Source: Salinicoccus sp. YB14-2 | GTDB taxonomy: Bacteria; Bacillota; Bacilli; Staphylococcales; Salinicoccaceae | Reading direction: 5' to 3' | Length of the DNA stretch: 64,000 bases | NCBI RefSeq assembly: GCF_001265075.1 | Contig: NZ_LFKO01000001.1 | Coordinates: forward strand, 515,160-579,159 | Shown here: positions 28,097 to 37,283 of the stretch, piece by piece | How the letters are laid out: every line of letters begins with the position of its first letter | Numbering within the stretch: the first letter of the stretch is position 1 | Translations under genes and position numbers: made by a program | The notes under the pieces: generated by a model | Databases searched by the model: none | Seen by the model: only the letters and a program-made list of their open reading frames with translations | Told to the model about the DNA's origin: nothing

Positions 28097-28138
28097 GATA
28101 TCACTCTTCCTCTGTTATATTCATCCTGATTATATCAA

Positions 28139-28438
28139 ATTCGCAGGAAAATGACTCGTCGTATAAAATTTCATTCGTGAATACCCTAGATGATGATACC
28201 GCTGTCATTCTGGATGCTTTAATCCCCATAAGCTGAAGACACTTCAACCTGGAGGTATTTATCACCCTCCACTATGCAGGGTGTTAATAATAAAATACTC
28301 ATGAATATCATTAATAAATGTTTCATAATGACTGTTCTTCATTTATGTTAGAATAACAACGATTATATAAATATTATGACCCCTGTGGTTTCTTAATAAT
28401 ATGGAAAATGTAATGTTTGAAGTCTGGAGGGTTTTATT
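28139..28438. other. 300-bp gap between the aminotransferase and a small membrane protein gene
   Basis: No gene was found. A short hairpin CACCCT (28263-28268) / AGGGTG (28278-28283) lies in it, following GGAGG, and was examined as a T-box or riboswitch remnant; the conserved antiterminator core is missing. The right part is AT-rich and should hold the promoter of the small gene at 28439. Confidence 0.5.
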
Positions 28439-28633
28439 TTGACTAAAAAGACCGTTAAGAGAATTTATGTCATAGGTATGATCATCTTATTATTGGCTGC
28501 TGTGATGAACCTGCTGTTGGAAAAAACGCTGTTGAACCCCTTCGTCATATTCGGGCTCATGTTCATTCTGCTTGCAGTGAATATTTATAACAATGCCAGA
28601 GCAGATGGAAAGGAAAAGCAAAATAAAAACTGA
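28439..28633 (+). CDS. Small two-helix membrane protein (64 aa)
   Basis: TTG start 8 nt after GGAGG (28426-28430). A basic N-terminus (TKKTVKR) is followed by two hydrophobic helices (about residues 9-28 and 32-48) and a charged tail (NNARADGKEKQNKN). Not recognised; small proteins of this type are common in Staphylococcaceae. Clear own terminator. Confidence 0.65.
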   Translation: MTKKTVKRIYVIGMIILLLAAVMNLLLEKTLLNPFVIFGLMFILLAVNIYNNARADGKEKQNKN

Positions 28634-28668
28634 ACTTTTGCCTATCCGGCGCAAGTTCAGTTTTTTTA
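28626..28668. terminator. Bidirectional terminator
   Basis: 12-bp perfect arms (28626-28637 with 28653-28664) followed by T-run; overlaps the end of the small gene and the end of the convergent MFS gene. Confidence 0.8.
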
Positions 28669-29832
28669 TATTGTCATATATTTCTCTTTTCTTCCATATA
28701 CCATGTAATACATTACCGCTGCAATAACAACGATAATTGTCATTGAGTTGTACAGGCCGCCGTACCCTATGAATGGTACAAGCTGGCCGAATATATATGA
28801 TCCTACACCGAGGCCGAAATCCAGGCAGATGAAAAACGTTGAAGTTGCAAGACCGACATTTTTCGGTTCTGCAAGTTTAATACATAATGCCTGGATAATC
28901 GACTGGAAATTACCATAACCGAGGCCGATCAGTCCGCCTGCCAGCAGCAGCATCCACCCGGATTGTGCATTGCCGAGTACGAGATATGCCGCGAACAAAA
29001 CAACGAATGCCGGGTAGACGATGATATTGGCACCCTTCAGGTCCATCAGCCGGCCCGTAAACGGCCGGGTGACCAGCATTACAATAGCATTGACCAGGAA
29101 GAAGTAGCCCGCAGCCGTACTCAAGCCCTGTTCCTCTGCATATAAAGCGATGAACGAGAATATTGTTGAATGGGCAAGACAGACAATAAGTATCGTCGTT
29201 GCGGCAGGCAGTGCATCCCTGTCAACAAATTGAAACTTCGGTTTCGGTTCTTTTGTCAGGTCGATTGTTTCATTATCCGTCTTTATGAAAATCGTAAATA
29301 TACTTGCTATCAATACGACGATAAAGACAAGAAGAAACAGCATTTGATAATCTACATATTCAAGCAATGTGAATGCAACGTAAGGTCCGATGGCCGTCGC
29401 CATGACAAAGCTCAGACTGAAATAGCCGATCCCCTCACCTCTCCGTTTCGCCGGGAGTGCCAGCGCCGCAATCGTCCCGACTGCTGTTGTCGCCACACCA
29501 TTGGCAAACCCGTTAAAAAACCTGACAATGAGCAGCATCCAGAAGTTCCCGGCAAAAAAGTAAAGTCCATATGTAACGATGAACATGATTGTACCGATAT
29601 ACATGATTTTTCTCGCACCCATCAGACTCAATTGATGTCCGGTAACGATTCTGCCGATTAATGAACCGACGATAAATATCCCTGCTGCGAGCCCTGCATT
29701 ACTAGTCGAGATGCCGAACGCATCGATTGCATATCCGCTGATTGTTACCATCAGCAGGAACATGGCCAGCATAATAAAGAAATTGAATATGAAAACTATG
29801 ATAAAGTCACGGGTCCATAAACGCTCCTTCAC
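28666..29832 (-). CDS. MFS transporter
   Basis: 388 aa with 12 predicted helices from a GTG start 7 nt after GGAGG. Family motif between helices 2 and 3 reads GRIVTGHQLSLMGARKIMYIG, and its second-half counterpart is RPFTGRLMDLKGANIIVY. General drug/metabolite exporter of the YfmO/YnfM type is likely; substrate unknown. It starts 29 bp after the D-malate dehydrogenase-like gene ends, suggesting an operon. Confidence 0.85.
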   Translation of the reverse strand: MKERLWTRDFIIVFIFNFFIMLAMFLLMVTISGYAIDAFGISTSNAGLAAGIFIVGSLIGRIVTGHQLSLMGARKIMYIGTIMFIVTYGLYFFAGNFWMLLIVRFFNGFANGVATTAVGTIAALALPAKRRGEGIGYFSLSFVMATAIGPYVAFTLLEYVDYQMLFLLVFIVVLIASIFTIFIKTDNETIDLTKEPKPKFQFVDRDALPAATTILIVCLAHSTIFSFIALYAEEQGLSTAAGYFFLVNAIVMLVTRPFTGRLMDLKGANIIVYPAFVVLFAAYLVLGNAQSGWMLLLAGGLIGLGYGNFQSIIQALCIKLAEPKNVGLATSTFFICLDFGLGVGSYIFGQLVPFIGYGGLYNSMTIIVVIAAVMYYMVYGRKEKYMTI

Positions 29833-29861
29833 GCTCTTTCCTCCTTACTAACTGTTTCTAT

Positions 29862-30911
29862 TTACAGTCGATTCAAAATTGAGGCAGTCACTTCGTCAGT
29901 TGATACGTCTCCACCGATGTCCGGTGTCATGATTCCTGCTCTTAAAGTATCTTCTATCGCTTTCAGAAGCTGACTGCCTAAATCCTTATACCCGAAGTGG
30001 TCAAGCAGCATTTTCGCCGTCCATATTTGACCAATCGGATTCGCAAGGCCGCGTCCGGCAATATCAGGGGCCGAGCCGTGAACCGGTTCGAACATGGATG
30101 GGTATTTTCCGTTCATATTCAAGTTTGCACTCGGTGCAATACCGATACTCCCCATGACGCCCGCTCCGATATCGGATAGAATATCACCGAATAAATTACT
30201 CGCCACCACGACATCATACCGTTCCGGACGGGTGACAAACGACGCAGACAGCGCATCAATATGTTCAGAAGTCGTAGAAACATCCGGATATTCCTTTGAC
30301 ACTTCTTTGAACACATCATCCCAAAAAGGCATAGCATGATAAATACCGTTTGACTTTGTGGCACTCGTTACCATGTTTCCTCTTGACTGTGCAAGCTTAA
30401 AAGCGTATTCCATCACCTGGGAAGTCGCACGCTTTGAGAACACGCTGCTTTGAATGGCGACTTCATGTTCATCGTGGAACATTCGCCCGCCGACTGAGCT
30501 GTACTCACCTTCACTGTTCTCTCTCACAACGATAAGATCAAAATCTTTTGGATTGCCGAGCGGAGATTTCACCCCTTCAAAAACTTTCGCCGGCCTGACA
30601 TTGACTTCCTGCTGGAATTCCCTGCGAATTTTTATTAGCAGCCCCCATAATGATATGTGATCCGGTACTTTATTCACATCTCCTACAGCACCTAAAAATA
30701 CTGCATCACTTTCACTGAGCCTGTCAATCCCGTCCTCCGGCATCATTTCACCATGCTGCAAATAATAATCGCAGCCATAATCATAATGTTCGAACTCGAA
30801 CTTCAGCCCCCCGTGCAATTCTGCCAGACGCTCCAGTATTTTCAGGGCTCCGGGCATTACTTCATGCCCGATGCCATCTCCGGGAATTACAGCAAGTCTT
30901 ATCTTCTCCAT
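29862..30911 (-). CDS. Tartrate/D-malate dehydrogenase (isopropylmalate dehydrogenase family)
   Basis: 349 aa. NAD-dependent oxidative decarboxylase of the IPMDH/IDH superfamily: GDGIGHEVMPGAL at the N-terminus, VRENSEGEYSSVGGR and the metal/NAD segment NLFGDILSDIGAGVMGSIGIAPSAN. The ENSEGEYS substrate loop is that of tartrate dehydrogenase/D-malate dehydrogenase (TtuC/DmlA, YeaS-like), not of LeuB. Converts D-malate to pyruvate or meso-tartrate to oxaloglycolate. The MFS gene behind it may transport the substrate. Confidence 0.87.
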   Translation of the reverse strand: MEKIRLAVIPGDGIGHEVMPGALKILERLAELHGGLKFEFEHYDYGCDYYLQHGEMMPEDGIDRLSESDAVFLGAVGDVNKVPDHISLWGLLIKIRREFQQEVNVRPAKVFEGVKSPLGNPKDFDLIVVRENSEGEYSSVGGRMFHDEHEVAIQSSVFSKRATSQVMEYAFKLAQSRGNMVTSATKSNGIYHAMPFWDDVFKEVSKEYPDVSTTSEHIDALSASFVTRPERYDVVVASNLFGDILSDIGAGVMGSIGIAPSANLNMNGKYPSMFEPVHGSAPDIAGRGLANPIGQIWTAKMLLDHFGYKDLGSQLLKAIEDTLRAGIMTPDIGGDVSTDEVTASILNRL

Positions 30912-31003
30912 TACTTCACTCCTCGTCTTTTATTTCATAATAATTCTAGTATAACAAGTTCCCATCCAGTATAGGCTGTTGTTAGAAATAAAATTAAATT
31001 TTA

Positions 31004-31018
31004 AATAATCTGAAAACA
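31004..31018. promoter_or_regulatory. Weak candidate CodY box upstream of ilvE
   Basis: AATAATCTGAAAACA matches the known CodY consensus AATTTTCWGAAAATT at 11 of 15 positions. ilvE is a typical CodY target, but four mismatches make this only a suggestion. Confidence 0.25.
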
Positions 31019-31108
31019 ACTTGCTTTATTAATGTTTCCTTGATAAAATAAACACTAATTTTCAAATCAAGTAAATGGCTTGTTTTAAAGTTAGAAGGAG
31101 GGTCCATT

Positions 31109-32173
31109 ATGGGACAAACAATACAAATCGAGAAAGCAATTTCATTGAAAGAAAAACCAGATGTATCAACGGTGAAATTTGGAACGGTGTTTACGGACTA
31201 TATGTTCACATCGGATTATACACCTGAGCATGGGTGGGAAGAACCTGCCATTGTACCGTATAAAAATCTCGAGATTTCTCCCGCTGCAAACGGTATCCAT
31301 TATGGACAATCTGTTTTTGAGGGTTTGAAAGCATACAAGAACGGTGATGATATTTTATTATTCAGACCGGATGAGAACTTCAAACGGCTGAATACCTCTT
31401 TAGAGCGTCTTGCAATGCCTCAGATCAATGAGGAGACCAGCTTGAATGCACTTTATGAATTGATTAAATTAGAACGTGACTGGGTGCCTGACGGTCCCGG
31501 ACAGTCTTTATATATTCGTCCGTTCATATTTGCAGATGAAGCCTTTTTAGGCGTCAGATCTGCAAGAACATACAAATATAATATTATTCTATCCCCTGTT
31601 GCAGGATATTACGGCGGTCAGCTGGATCCGACAAGCATCTATGTCGAGGATGACTACGTCCGTGCAGTACGCGGCGGCGTCGGCGCCATCAAGTGTGCCG
31701 GCAACTATGCTGCAAGTATTCTTGCACAGCAGAAAGCCGCAGAACTTGGTTACGAACAGGTTTTGTGGCTGGACGGTGTTGAACAGAAATATGTCGAGGA
31801 AGTCGGAAGCATGAATATTTTCTTCGTCAGGAATAACGAACTGATCACACCAAAATTGAACGGCTCCATCCTTTCAGGTATTACAAGAAAATCTTTGATC
31901 CAGCTTGCTGAATATAAAGGTTATACAGTGAAAGAAGAGAAAATCCTTCTTGACGATCTGCGTGACGGCCTCCAGGACGGCAGCATCAGTGAAATCTTCG
32001 GTTCAGGGACGGCAGCTGTCATCTCGCCAGTCGGCCGCATGAACGTTCACGGCGAAGACTATATTGTTAATAACAATCAGGTCGGTCCTGTTGCGGAAGA
32101 TCTTTACAATCACTATACAGGCATTCAATATGGCACTTTGGAAGATCCTTTCGGCTGGATTGTTAAATTATAA
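31109..32173 (+). CDS. ilvE: Branched-chain amino-acid aminotransferase
   Basis: 354 aa, fold type IV. PLP lysine in [15 protein letters not shown]; the [10 protein letters not shown] and [12 protein letters not shown] segments and [10 protein letters not shown] are BCAT family hallmarks. Interconverts Leu, Ile and Val with their 2-oxo acids. ATG 7 nt after GAAGGAGGG. Monocistronic: AT-rich 197-bp upstream region and a strong terminator behind. Confidence 0.95.
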   Translation: MGQTIQIEKAISLKEKPDVSTVKFGTVFTDYMFTSDYTPEHGWEEPAIVPYKNLEISPAANGIHYGQSVFEGLKAYKNGDDILLFRPDENFKRLNTSLERLAMPQINEETSLNALYELIKLERDWVPDGPGQSLYIRPFIFADEAFLGVRSARTYKYNIILSPVAGYYGGQLDPTSIYVEDDYVRAVRGGVGAIKCAGNYAASILAQQKAAELGYEQVLWLDGVEQKYVEEVGSMNIFFVRNNELITPKLNGSILSGITRKSLIQLAEYKGYTVKEEKILLDDLRDGLQDGSISEIFGSGTAAVISPVGRMNVHGEDYIVNNNQVGPVAEDLYNHYTGIQYGTLEDPFGWIVKL

Positions 32174-32184
32174 TATTCTATAGT

Positions 32185-32219
32185 AAAACCGGCAGCGCAT
32201 CAGATGCGCTGCCGGTTTT
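32185..32219. terminator. Bidirectional terminator
   Basis: 16-bp perfect stem (32185-32200 with 32204-32219) with AAAA/TTTT ends between convergent ilvE and the hydratase gene. Confidence 0.88.
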
Positions 32220-32227
32220 ACTTTGCT

Positions 32228-32974
32228 TTAATGTACTTCAAGCGTGACAGTACCTATATTTTCATATTCTGCTTCATAAAGGCCTTCTTCCAAATCTATC
32301 GGCAAATTAAATGTACCTGAAGAAACGACCCACCCCGCTTCAATCACTTTACCTTCTTCATGAAGCTTTTGGACCAGCCATTTCACCGCTTCAGCCGGAT
32401 GGCCCATGACTTCGCTCGACCGTCCTTCTTTAACGATTTCACCGTTGAATTTAAGCGTCCCTTTAATATCATCTAAATCCTTATAATTGAAGTAGTCACT
32501 GTTTCCAAACGTAACACTGCCGGCGACGGCACTGTCAGATACTACCTCATATTTAGATGCGTGTGGAAACCAGTCTTCATAACGTCCATCGGGTATTTCA
32601 AGACCGGGTGCAATCATACATTTACTGAGTATATCTTCCGGGCTATCTTCAATAGACAGGTCCTCCTGTACCAGAAATGCAAGTTCCATCTCCAACTTGG
32701 GTACGTTATAATCTGACATGGATGCATCGTTGATTATATTTTTATGAGTCAATGCACCATAGAGGGGTTCATCATGATTGAAAATATCCTGTGTCTCTTT
32801 GCTCGTTAAACTGATTTTGTACCCTCTCAGCACTTCATCATTATCCTCAGTCTTCAATTTTAAAACTTCATCCTGAATTTGATAAGCATCCTTGATTGTC
32901 TGAACATCAATGCTACCAAGTGCCAACGGTACTTTTTCTATATAAGCTTCATACAATTCATCAGCTATTGACAT
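32228..32974 (-). CDS. 2-Keto-4-pentenoate hydratase family protein (copy 2)
   Basis: 248 aa, ATG after TAGGAGGATTTCC. Same family as the protein at 26037-26813, sharing the layout YQIQDEVLKLK, GYKISLTSKETQ, VPKLEMELAFLV (acidic metal-site strand), GHPAEAVKWLVQKL and a C-terminal SSGTF. It is clearly divergent from copy 1, so the two are unlikely to be recent duplicates. No aromatic meta-cleavage genes are adjacent. Substrate unknown. Confidence 0.78.
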   Translation of the reverse strand: MSIADELYEAYIEKVPLALGSIDVQTIKDAYQIQDEVLKLKTEDNDEVLRGYKISLTSKETQDIFNHDEPLYGALTHKNIINDASMSDYNVPKLEMELAFLVQEDLSIEDSPEDILSKCMIAPGLEIPDGRYEDWFPHASKYEVVSDSAVAGSVTFGNSDYFNYKDLDDIKGTLKFNGEIVKEGRSSEVMGHPAEAVKWLVQKLHEEGKVIEAGWVVSSGTFNLPIDLEEGLYEAEYENIGTVTLEVH

Positions 32975-33042
32975 GGAAATCCTCCTAAAGTGTAGTTATA
33001 TGAATGATATCATTTTATTCTCTAAAATTCATAATTACAGAT

Positions 33043-33076
33043 AAAAATATCGAACTGCACGGGCAGTCCGATATTT
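33043..33076 (-). terminator. Terminator of the metalloprotease gene
   Basis: 14-bp near-perfect arms (33045-33058 with 33063-33076, one mismatch), A-rich on the left giving a U-tract on the - strand. Confidence 0.75.
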
Positions 33077-33087
33077 CCAGTGTTAGT

Positions 33088-34626
33088 TTACTTCCTTAAT
33101 ACTTTAATCAGTACAGCTGAAGCTGCGGCTAAAATCAGCAGCATTACTGCGACGATGAAAATAAAGTGATTGCCATCAAAAATGGGATTCGCTACCGCTT
33201 CACTCTCTTCATCTGTTTCAACTTGTGAAGCTTCTTCTGCTTCAGACTTTTCGTCGGATGATTCATCTTCTTTTGAAGCACCTTCTTCAGGATTTGTCTC
33301 TAAAGACTGATCTCCTTCTGAAACAGTTTCTTCTCCGGAAGTTTCATCTTCAGATGCACTGTTCTCCGGTGTCTCCTCCTCAGATGCAGCATCTTCCCCG
33401 GATTCTGATTCTTCTGAAGACGCCTCTGATTCAGTCTGTTCTTCATCGGAGGATTCAAGGGCGTCTTGTTCAGGTCTCTCTTCTTCATCCATTGAATTCT
33501 CTTCTATTGCGGTCAGTAACGTTTCAGCCGCTTCATCAATCGATGACTGTTCTTCGACATTTCCTTCGTCACTTTCAGAAAGCATTTCCTGTGCTTCACT
33601 CAGCGCATTGGCTAAATCATCTGACCTTTCAGCCTCTGGAACCTCTTCTGCCTGGCTGATTGCTTCCTCCAATTTAGAGTCATCAACATCCGGCGCCTCT
33701 TCTTCCTCAGCCGAATCATCCGGTTCCGCTGAAGTTGACGCGTGGCGGAAGAAAGATGTGAATAAGGCATCGCCGTCATCATTCAACGGTTCTACGTAAA
33801 ATTCATAGTTTGTATTCGTTTCTAAATCTGTTGCTTCATATTCAGTTTCAGACACATTATCTACCAATTCACCATCTTGATAAACATTATAAGATTCAGC
33901 ATTTTCATGAGCATCCCAGTGAATGGTCATTGTGTTGCCGGTAATTTCTCCGAACGTCACAATACGGTTATGGAGTGTGTCGATGTATTCATATGTCTGG
34001 GGTGCTCTCGACTGCAGTTTATTGCGCTCTTCCCCGCCAAGGTAATACATCGCAAACACTTCTGCAAAGTATTCACTCGGGACATCAAAATACCCAGGTA
34101 CCTGATGGTCTCCGAACAATGCATTTTTCTCACTTGCCATCAACCCATTGAATTCTGATGTTGAACTGAATGTGAAACCTGCTGTATATGAATCCACTGC
34201 ATGGGCGTATTCATGCAGTTCCAGGTTGATGGTCGAATGCCCGTTACCAGCATCGCTGTAACCTATTCTCGCTGCTGTCGTAAATCCGCCGGCTCCGGGT
34301 ACATTATCCCATGTGCTTCCGCTCTGTTCCCAGCCTCTCGGCACAGTACCGGAGAGATGCTGGAATTCAGGCAGTTCAGTCAAAGGCACGTCCATTAAAA
34401 TAATACTTACTCCAGAACGGTTGGTTTCATATAGAATTCTTGAATCTACATTATTTAATCTCTCTATCATCTGCTCAGCTTCAGCATTATTAGAACTATC
34501 CGTTGTCCGCACTTCAATCATATCCGCCAGATTTTGATCCTGAGCTGAAATACTCTGATTCAAACCGATAAAAATTAATAATCCGGTAATGATACCAACC
34601 ATTAATTTTCCTGCATAATTGTGCAT
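33088..34626 (-). CDS. Membrane-anchored ATLF/Pro-Pro endopeptidase-like metalloprotease with Fn3 and acidic stalk
   Basis: 512 aa. Signal peptide 1-28 (core VGIITGLLIFIGL, SISAQ end). The catalytic domain (about 30-225) has PRGWEQSGSTWDNVPGAGG (96-114), zinc motif HEYAH (138-142), then Y179 and PSEYFAE (183-189), in which E185 is the probable third zinc ligand. The order and spacing resemble the C-terminal domain of anthrax lethal factor and clostridial Pro-Pro endopeptidases (PPEP). An Fn3-like domain follows (about 226-297), then about 180 residues of Glu/Ser-rich stalk, and a C-terminal helix (about 486-507) ending in LRK. No LPXTG, so it is a membrane anchor. A role in trimming surface adhesins is inferred only from PPEP. 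Confidence 0.72.
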   Translation of the reverse strand: MHNYAGKLMVGIITGLLIFIGLNQSISAQDQNLADMIEVRTTDSSNNAEAEQMIERLNNVDSRILYETNRSGVSIILMDVPLTELPEFQHLSGTVPRGWEQSGSTWDNVPGAGGFTTAARIGYSDAGNGHSTINLELHEYAHAVDSYTAGFTFSSTSEFNGLMASEKNALFGDHQVPGYFDVPSEYFAEVFAMYYLGGEERNKLQSRAPQTYEYIDTLHNRIVTFGEITGNTMTIHWDAHENAESYNVYQDGELVDNVSETEYEATDLETNTNYEFYVEPLNDDGDALFTSFFRHASTSAEPDDSAEEEEAPDVDDSKLEEAISQAEEVPEAERSDDLANALSEAQEMLSESDEGNVEEQSSIDEAAETLLTAIEENSMDEEERPEQDALESSDEEQTESEASSEESESGEDAASEEETPENSASEDETSGEETVSEGDQSLETNPEEGASKEDESSDEKSEAEEASQVETDEESEAVANPIFDGNHFIFIVAVMLLILAAASAVLIKVLRK

Positions 34627-34883
34627 GGAACAACCTCCCCTCTGAAGTAAATTTCATTTTCATTAAGACATTAATAATAAATTATAAATCATTCCAAAGG
34701 CACTTTCAAAGAATATAGTGCACATATTAATCCAAGTAATGAATGACAGTTCAAAAAACCCTTTATACTTTTTATTCCCCAACATATGGATGAGTAACCG
34801 GAAACATTACTTTTCACACAAAAAAGTTATCAGCAGCCCTTCTTTTCGGAATCTTTTTCCAATTACTTATTATTTGATAATAG

Positions 34884-34892
34884 TGGTATAAT
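34884..34892 (+). promoter_or_regulatory. Extended -10 promoter of the DUF819 gene
   Basis: TGGTATAAT at 34884-34892 is a TGN-TATAAT extended -10 element, about 30 bp before the start codon. The rest of the 296-bp gap (34627-34922) shows nothing recognisable. Confidence 0.55.
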
Positions 34893-34922
34893 CGACTCCA
34901 AATATACAAGGGGGTAAACTCA

Positions 34923-36140
34923 ATGGAAGAAGTGAATTCTTTAATTTCGCCAGATCAGACTTGGGTTTTATGGGCATTTTTAGTTGGATGGGCGGCAGTC
35001 AGTATCGTACTCGAACAAAAATTTTCCTGGGCATCAAAATTATCCGGTGCAATCATTGCCCTGGTCGGAGCGATGCTGCTTGCAAACTTACAGATTATCC
35101 CGGTGGCCTCACCGGTCTATGATGCTGTCTGGAGTTATGTCGTACCTTTATCCATTCCGCTTCTTTTGTTCCAGTCGAATATCGTAAAAATATGGAGGGA
35201 GAGCGGCCGTTTACTGGGCATATTCCTGATCAGCTCCATCGGAACAGTTGCAGGAGCGATTATCGGTTTCTTCCTGCTGAGATCTTTCATCCCGCAGATT
35301 GACCTCGTTGCAGCCATGTTAACCGGATCGTACACGGGCGGCGGTGTGAACTTTGCAGCCATGTCAGCCAGGTTCGAAGTCCCGGAAGGACTTATTTCAT
35401 CAACTGTTGTTGCGGATAATTTGTTGATGGCTTTATATTTCTTAGTTCTTATTTCGATACCGGCCATCAATTTCTTCAGAACAAAATACGGTACGCCGCA
35501 TATTGATGAAAGGGAGGAGAATGCCGGGGGTGAGAATGAAGCTGCTTCTTACTGGCAGAGAAAGGATATCGCCCTCAGGGATATCGCTCTTGCCGTCGGC
35601 ACATCCTTCGTAATTGTAGCCATATCTTTCACAGCAGCCGAGTTCTTCAGGAATATAATTCCTGAAGACGCAAATGTCTTTTTATCCATTGTAAGAGGCG
35701 TCATCGGTGATGACTATCTGATGCTGACGACATTGACATTATTATTGGTGACACTGGTACCGAAATATTTTGAAAGTATCAATGGTGCACAGGAAATCGG
35801 AACTTTCCTGATCTATATATTCTTCGTTGTCATCGGTGTCCCCGCATCCATACCGTTGATCATCCAGAATGCACCAATCATCCTGGTATTCGCTGCAATC
35901 ATGGTATTTATCAATATGATCATCTCGTTCGGTGCCGGAAAATTATTCAAATTCAATTTGGAAGAAATCATTTTGGCGAGTAACGCCAACATTGGCGGCC
36001 CGACGACAGCAGCAGCGATGGCAATTTCCAGAGGCTGGGTCAAACTCGTCGGACCGATCCTGATCATCGGTACACTCGGATACATCATCGGAAACTATCT
36101 GGGGACGATGATTGGTCTGTGGTTCGGCAGCATGCTTTAA
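34923..36140 (+). CDS. DUF819 family membrane protein (YjcL-like)
   Basis: 405 aa, about 11 hydrophobic helices. The GSYTGGGVNFAAMS phrase near residue 138 and ASNANIGGPTTAAAMAISRGW near 353 are the two internally similar re-entrant motifs that define the family and suggest a transporter-like inverted repeat. ATG after CAAGGGGGTAAACTC. Substrate unknown. Monocistronic. Confidence 0.85.
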   Translation: MEEVNSLISPDQTWVLWAFLVGWAAVSIVLEQKFSWASKLSGAIIALVGAMLLANLQIIPVASPVYDAVWSYVVPLSIPLLLFQSNIVKIWRESGRLLGIFLISSIGTVAGAIIGFFLLRSFIPQIDLVAAMLTGSYTGGGVNFAAMSARFEVPEGLISSTVVADNLLMALYFLVLISIPAINFFRTKYGTPHIDEREENAGGENEAASYWQRKDIALRDIALAVGTSFVIVAISFTAAEFFRNIIPEDANVFLSIVRGVIGDDYLMLTTLTLLLVTLVPKYFESINGAQEIGTFLIYIFFVVIGVPASIPLIIQNAPIILVFAAIMVFINMIISFGAGKLFKFNLEEIILASNANIGGPTTAAAMAISRGWVKLVGPILIIGTLGYIIGNYLGTMIGLWFGSML

Positions 36141-36148
36141 AAATAAAT

Positions 36149-36189
36149 AAAACCTGAAGGCGCAGAACAAATCTGCATCTTCAGGTTTT
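36149..36189. terminator. Bidirectional terminator
   Basis: 11-bp arms (36149-36159 with 36179-36189) with an inner GCAG/CTGC pairing and T-run, between convergent genes. Confidence 0.82.
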
Positions 36190-36202
36190 TATTGAACCCA
36201 AA

Positions 36203-37156
36203 TTATTTTTCCATGTTTGCAACAAGACGTCCGGTCACTTTGTTATCTTCCAACATTTGAATGCCTACAGGTATTTCATCAAATGTGATTTCAGTGATTT
36301 TCGGACTGACTTTTCCTTCAGCCATCAGTGCATACATATCTTCTATATCCTGTTTTGTACCGCCGTTACTGCCGACGAGTGTCGCCTGCTTCGTTATCAT
36401 CGAAGTGACATTGACCGTCGTTTCAAGTTTACCCATGCCGACAAGAACCACTTTACCCTGGAAACCGACAGATTCAAGTGCCTCACGTGTCGTAATGTCA
36501 AAACCGGCATAGTCAATGATTACTTCAGGCTCGAATTCTGCAATCTCTTTAACATTTTCATACACGCCTGCAGCGCCCAAATCTTTAGCCAATTCTCTCG
36601 CTTTAGGATTTGTATCGATTGCATACACTTCAATGTCCTCGGCAATTGCCGCTTCCAGAGCAATCTGACCAAGACCGCCGATACCGATCATACCGACTTT
36701 CATCCCTTTTTTGATGCCGCCTTTGTTGAAAGCCGCATGGTAAGAAGTCATACCAGCATCCGTTCCGGCAGCAGCTGCTGCAAATGACACACCACCAGGT
36801 ATTATCACAAGGTCTTCAGCCGGTGCCAGTACTTTCGTACCAAAACCGCCGTCGTATGCATAGCCCGGTGCAGTACCGCTCGGTCCTGTCGGACATACAG
36901 CAACCTTATCTCCCACTTTATAGTCCGTAACACCATCGCCCACTTCACTGATGACACCTGCGACTTCGTGGCCCATGATGACAGGCAGTTCGCCGAGTAA
37001 CGCTTTCCAGCCTTCATCTCTTAAAACACCCACGTCCGAGTGGCAGAGACCGGCCACTTTCATATCAATAACAACTTTTCCAGCTTCAGCTTTCGGATCT
37101 TCTTTTTCGACTAACTCCAACGGCTTATTTGTATCTACAAATTGCCAGCCTTTCAT
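36203..37156 (-). CDS. Zinc-type alcohol dehydrogenase family protein
   Basis: 317 aa from the ATG at 37156 with GGAGGGATTTTA upstream. Medium-chain dehydrogenase/reductase: catalytic zinc ligands in GLCHSDVG and GHEVAGVI, Rossmann fold at GMIGIGGLGQIALEAA. The four-cysteine structural-zinc loop usual in ADHs is absent: the stretch after GDKVAV reads CPTGPSGTAPGYAYDG with only one Cys. Length is short accordingly. Substrate unknown. Confidence 0.83.
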   Translation of the reverse strand: MKGWQFVDTNKPLELVEKEDPKAEAGKVVIDMKVAGLCHSDVGVLRDEGWKALLGELPVIMGHEVAGVISEVGDGVTDYKVGDKVAVCPTGPSGTAPGYAYDGGFGTKVLAPAEDLVIIPGGVSFAAAAAGTDAGMTSYHAAFNKGGIKKGMKVGMIGIGGLGQIALEAAIAEDIEVYAIDTNPKARELAKDLGAAGVYENVKEIAEFEPEVIIDYAGFDITTREALESVGFQGKVVLVGMGKLETTVNVTSMITKQATLVGSNGGTKQDIEDMYALMAEGKVSPKITEITFDEIPVGIQMLEDNKVTGRLVANMEK

Positions 37157-37244
37157 TAAAATCCCTCCATAGTTTGTTATTAATTTCACATATTAATTAT
37201 ATCAATAAAATCGAGAAATGACTAACGTTTTGTTCATGAACAAA

Positions 37245-37279
37245 ATAAATAGGACACTGAAGACCGGTGTCCTATTTAT
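37245..37279 (-). terminator. Terminator of the DsbA-like gene
   Basis: 13-bp perfect arms (37245-37257 with 37267-37279) with A-rich left flank. Confidence 0.8.
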
Positions 37280-37283
37280 GCAC

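Noticed and set aside
28200..28300. T-box or riboswitch in front of a gene
   Set aside because: A short CACCCT/AGGGTG hairpin is present, but the conserved T-box antiterminator sequence and a terminator alternative are missing on both strands.
33088..34626. Sortase-anchored surface protein
   Set aside because: Stalk and C-terminal helix look like one, but there is no LPXTG-type motif before the helix.
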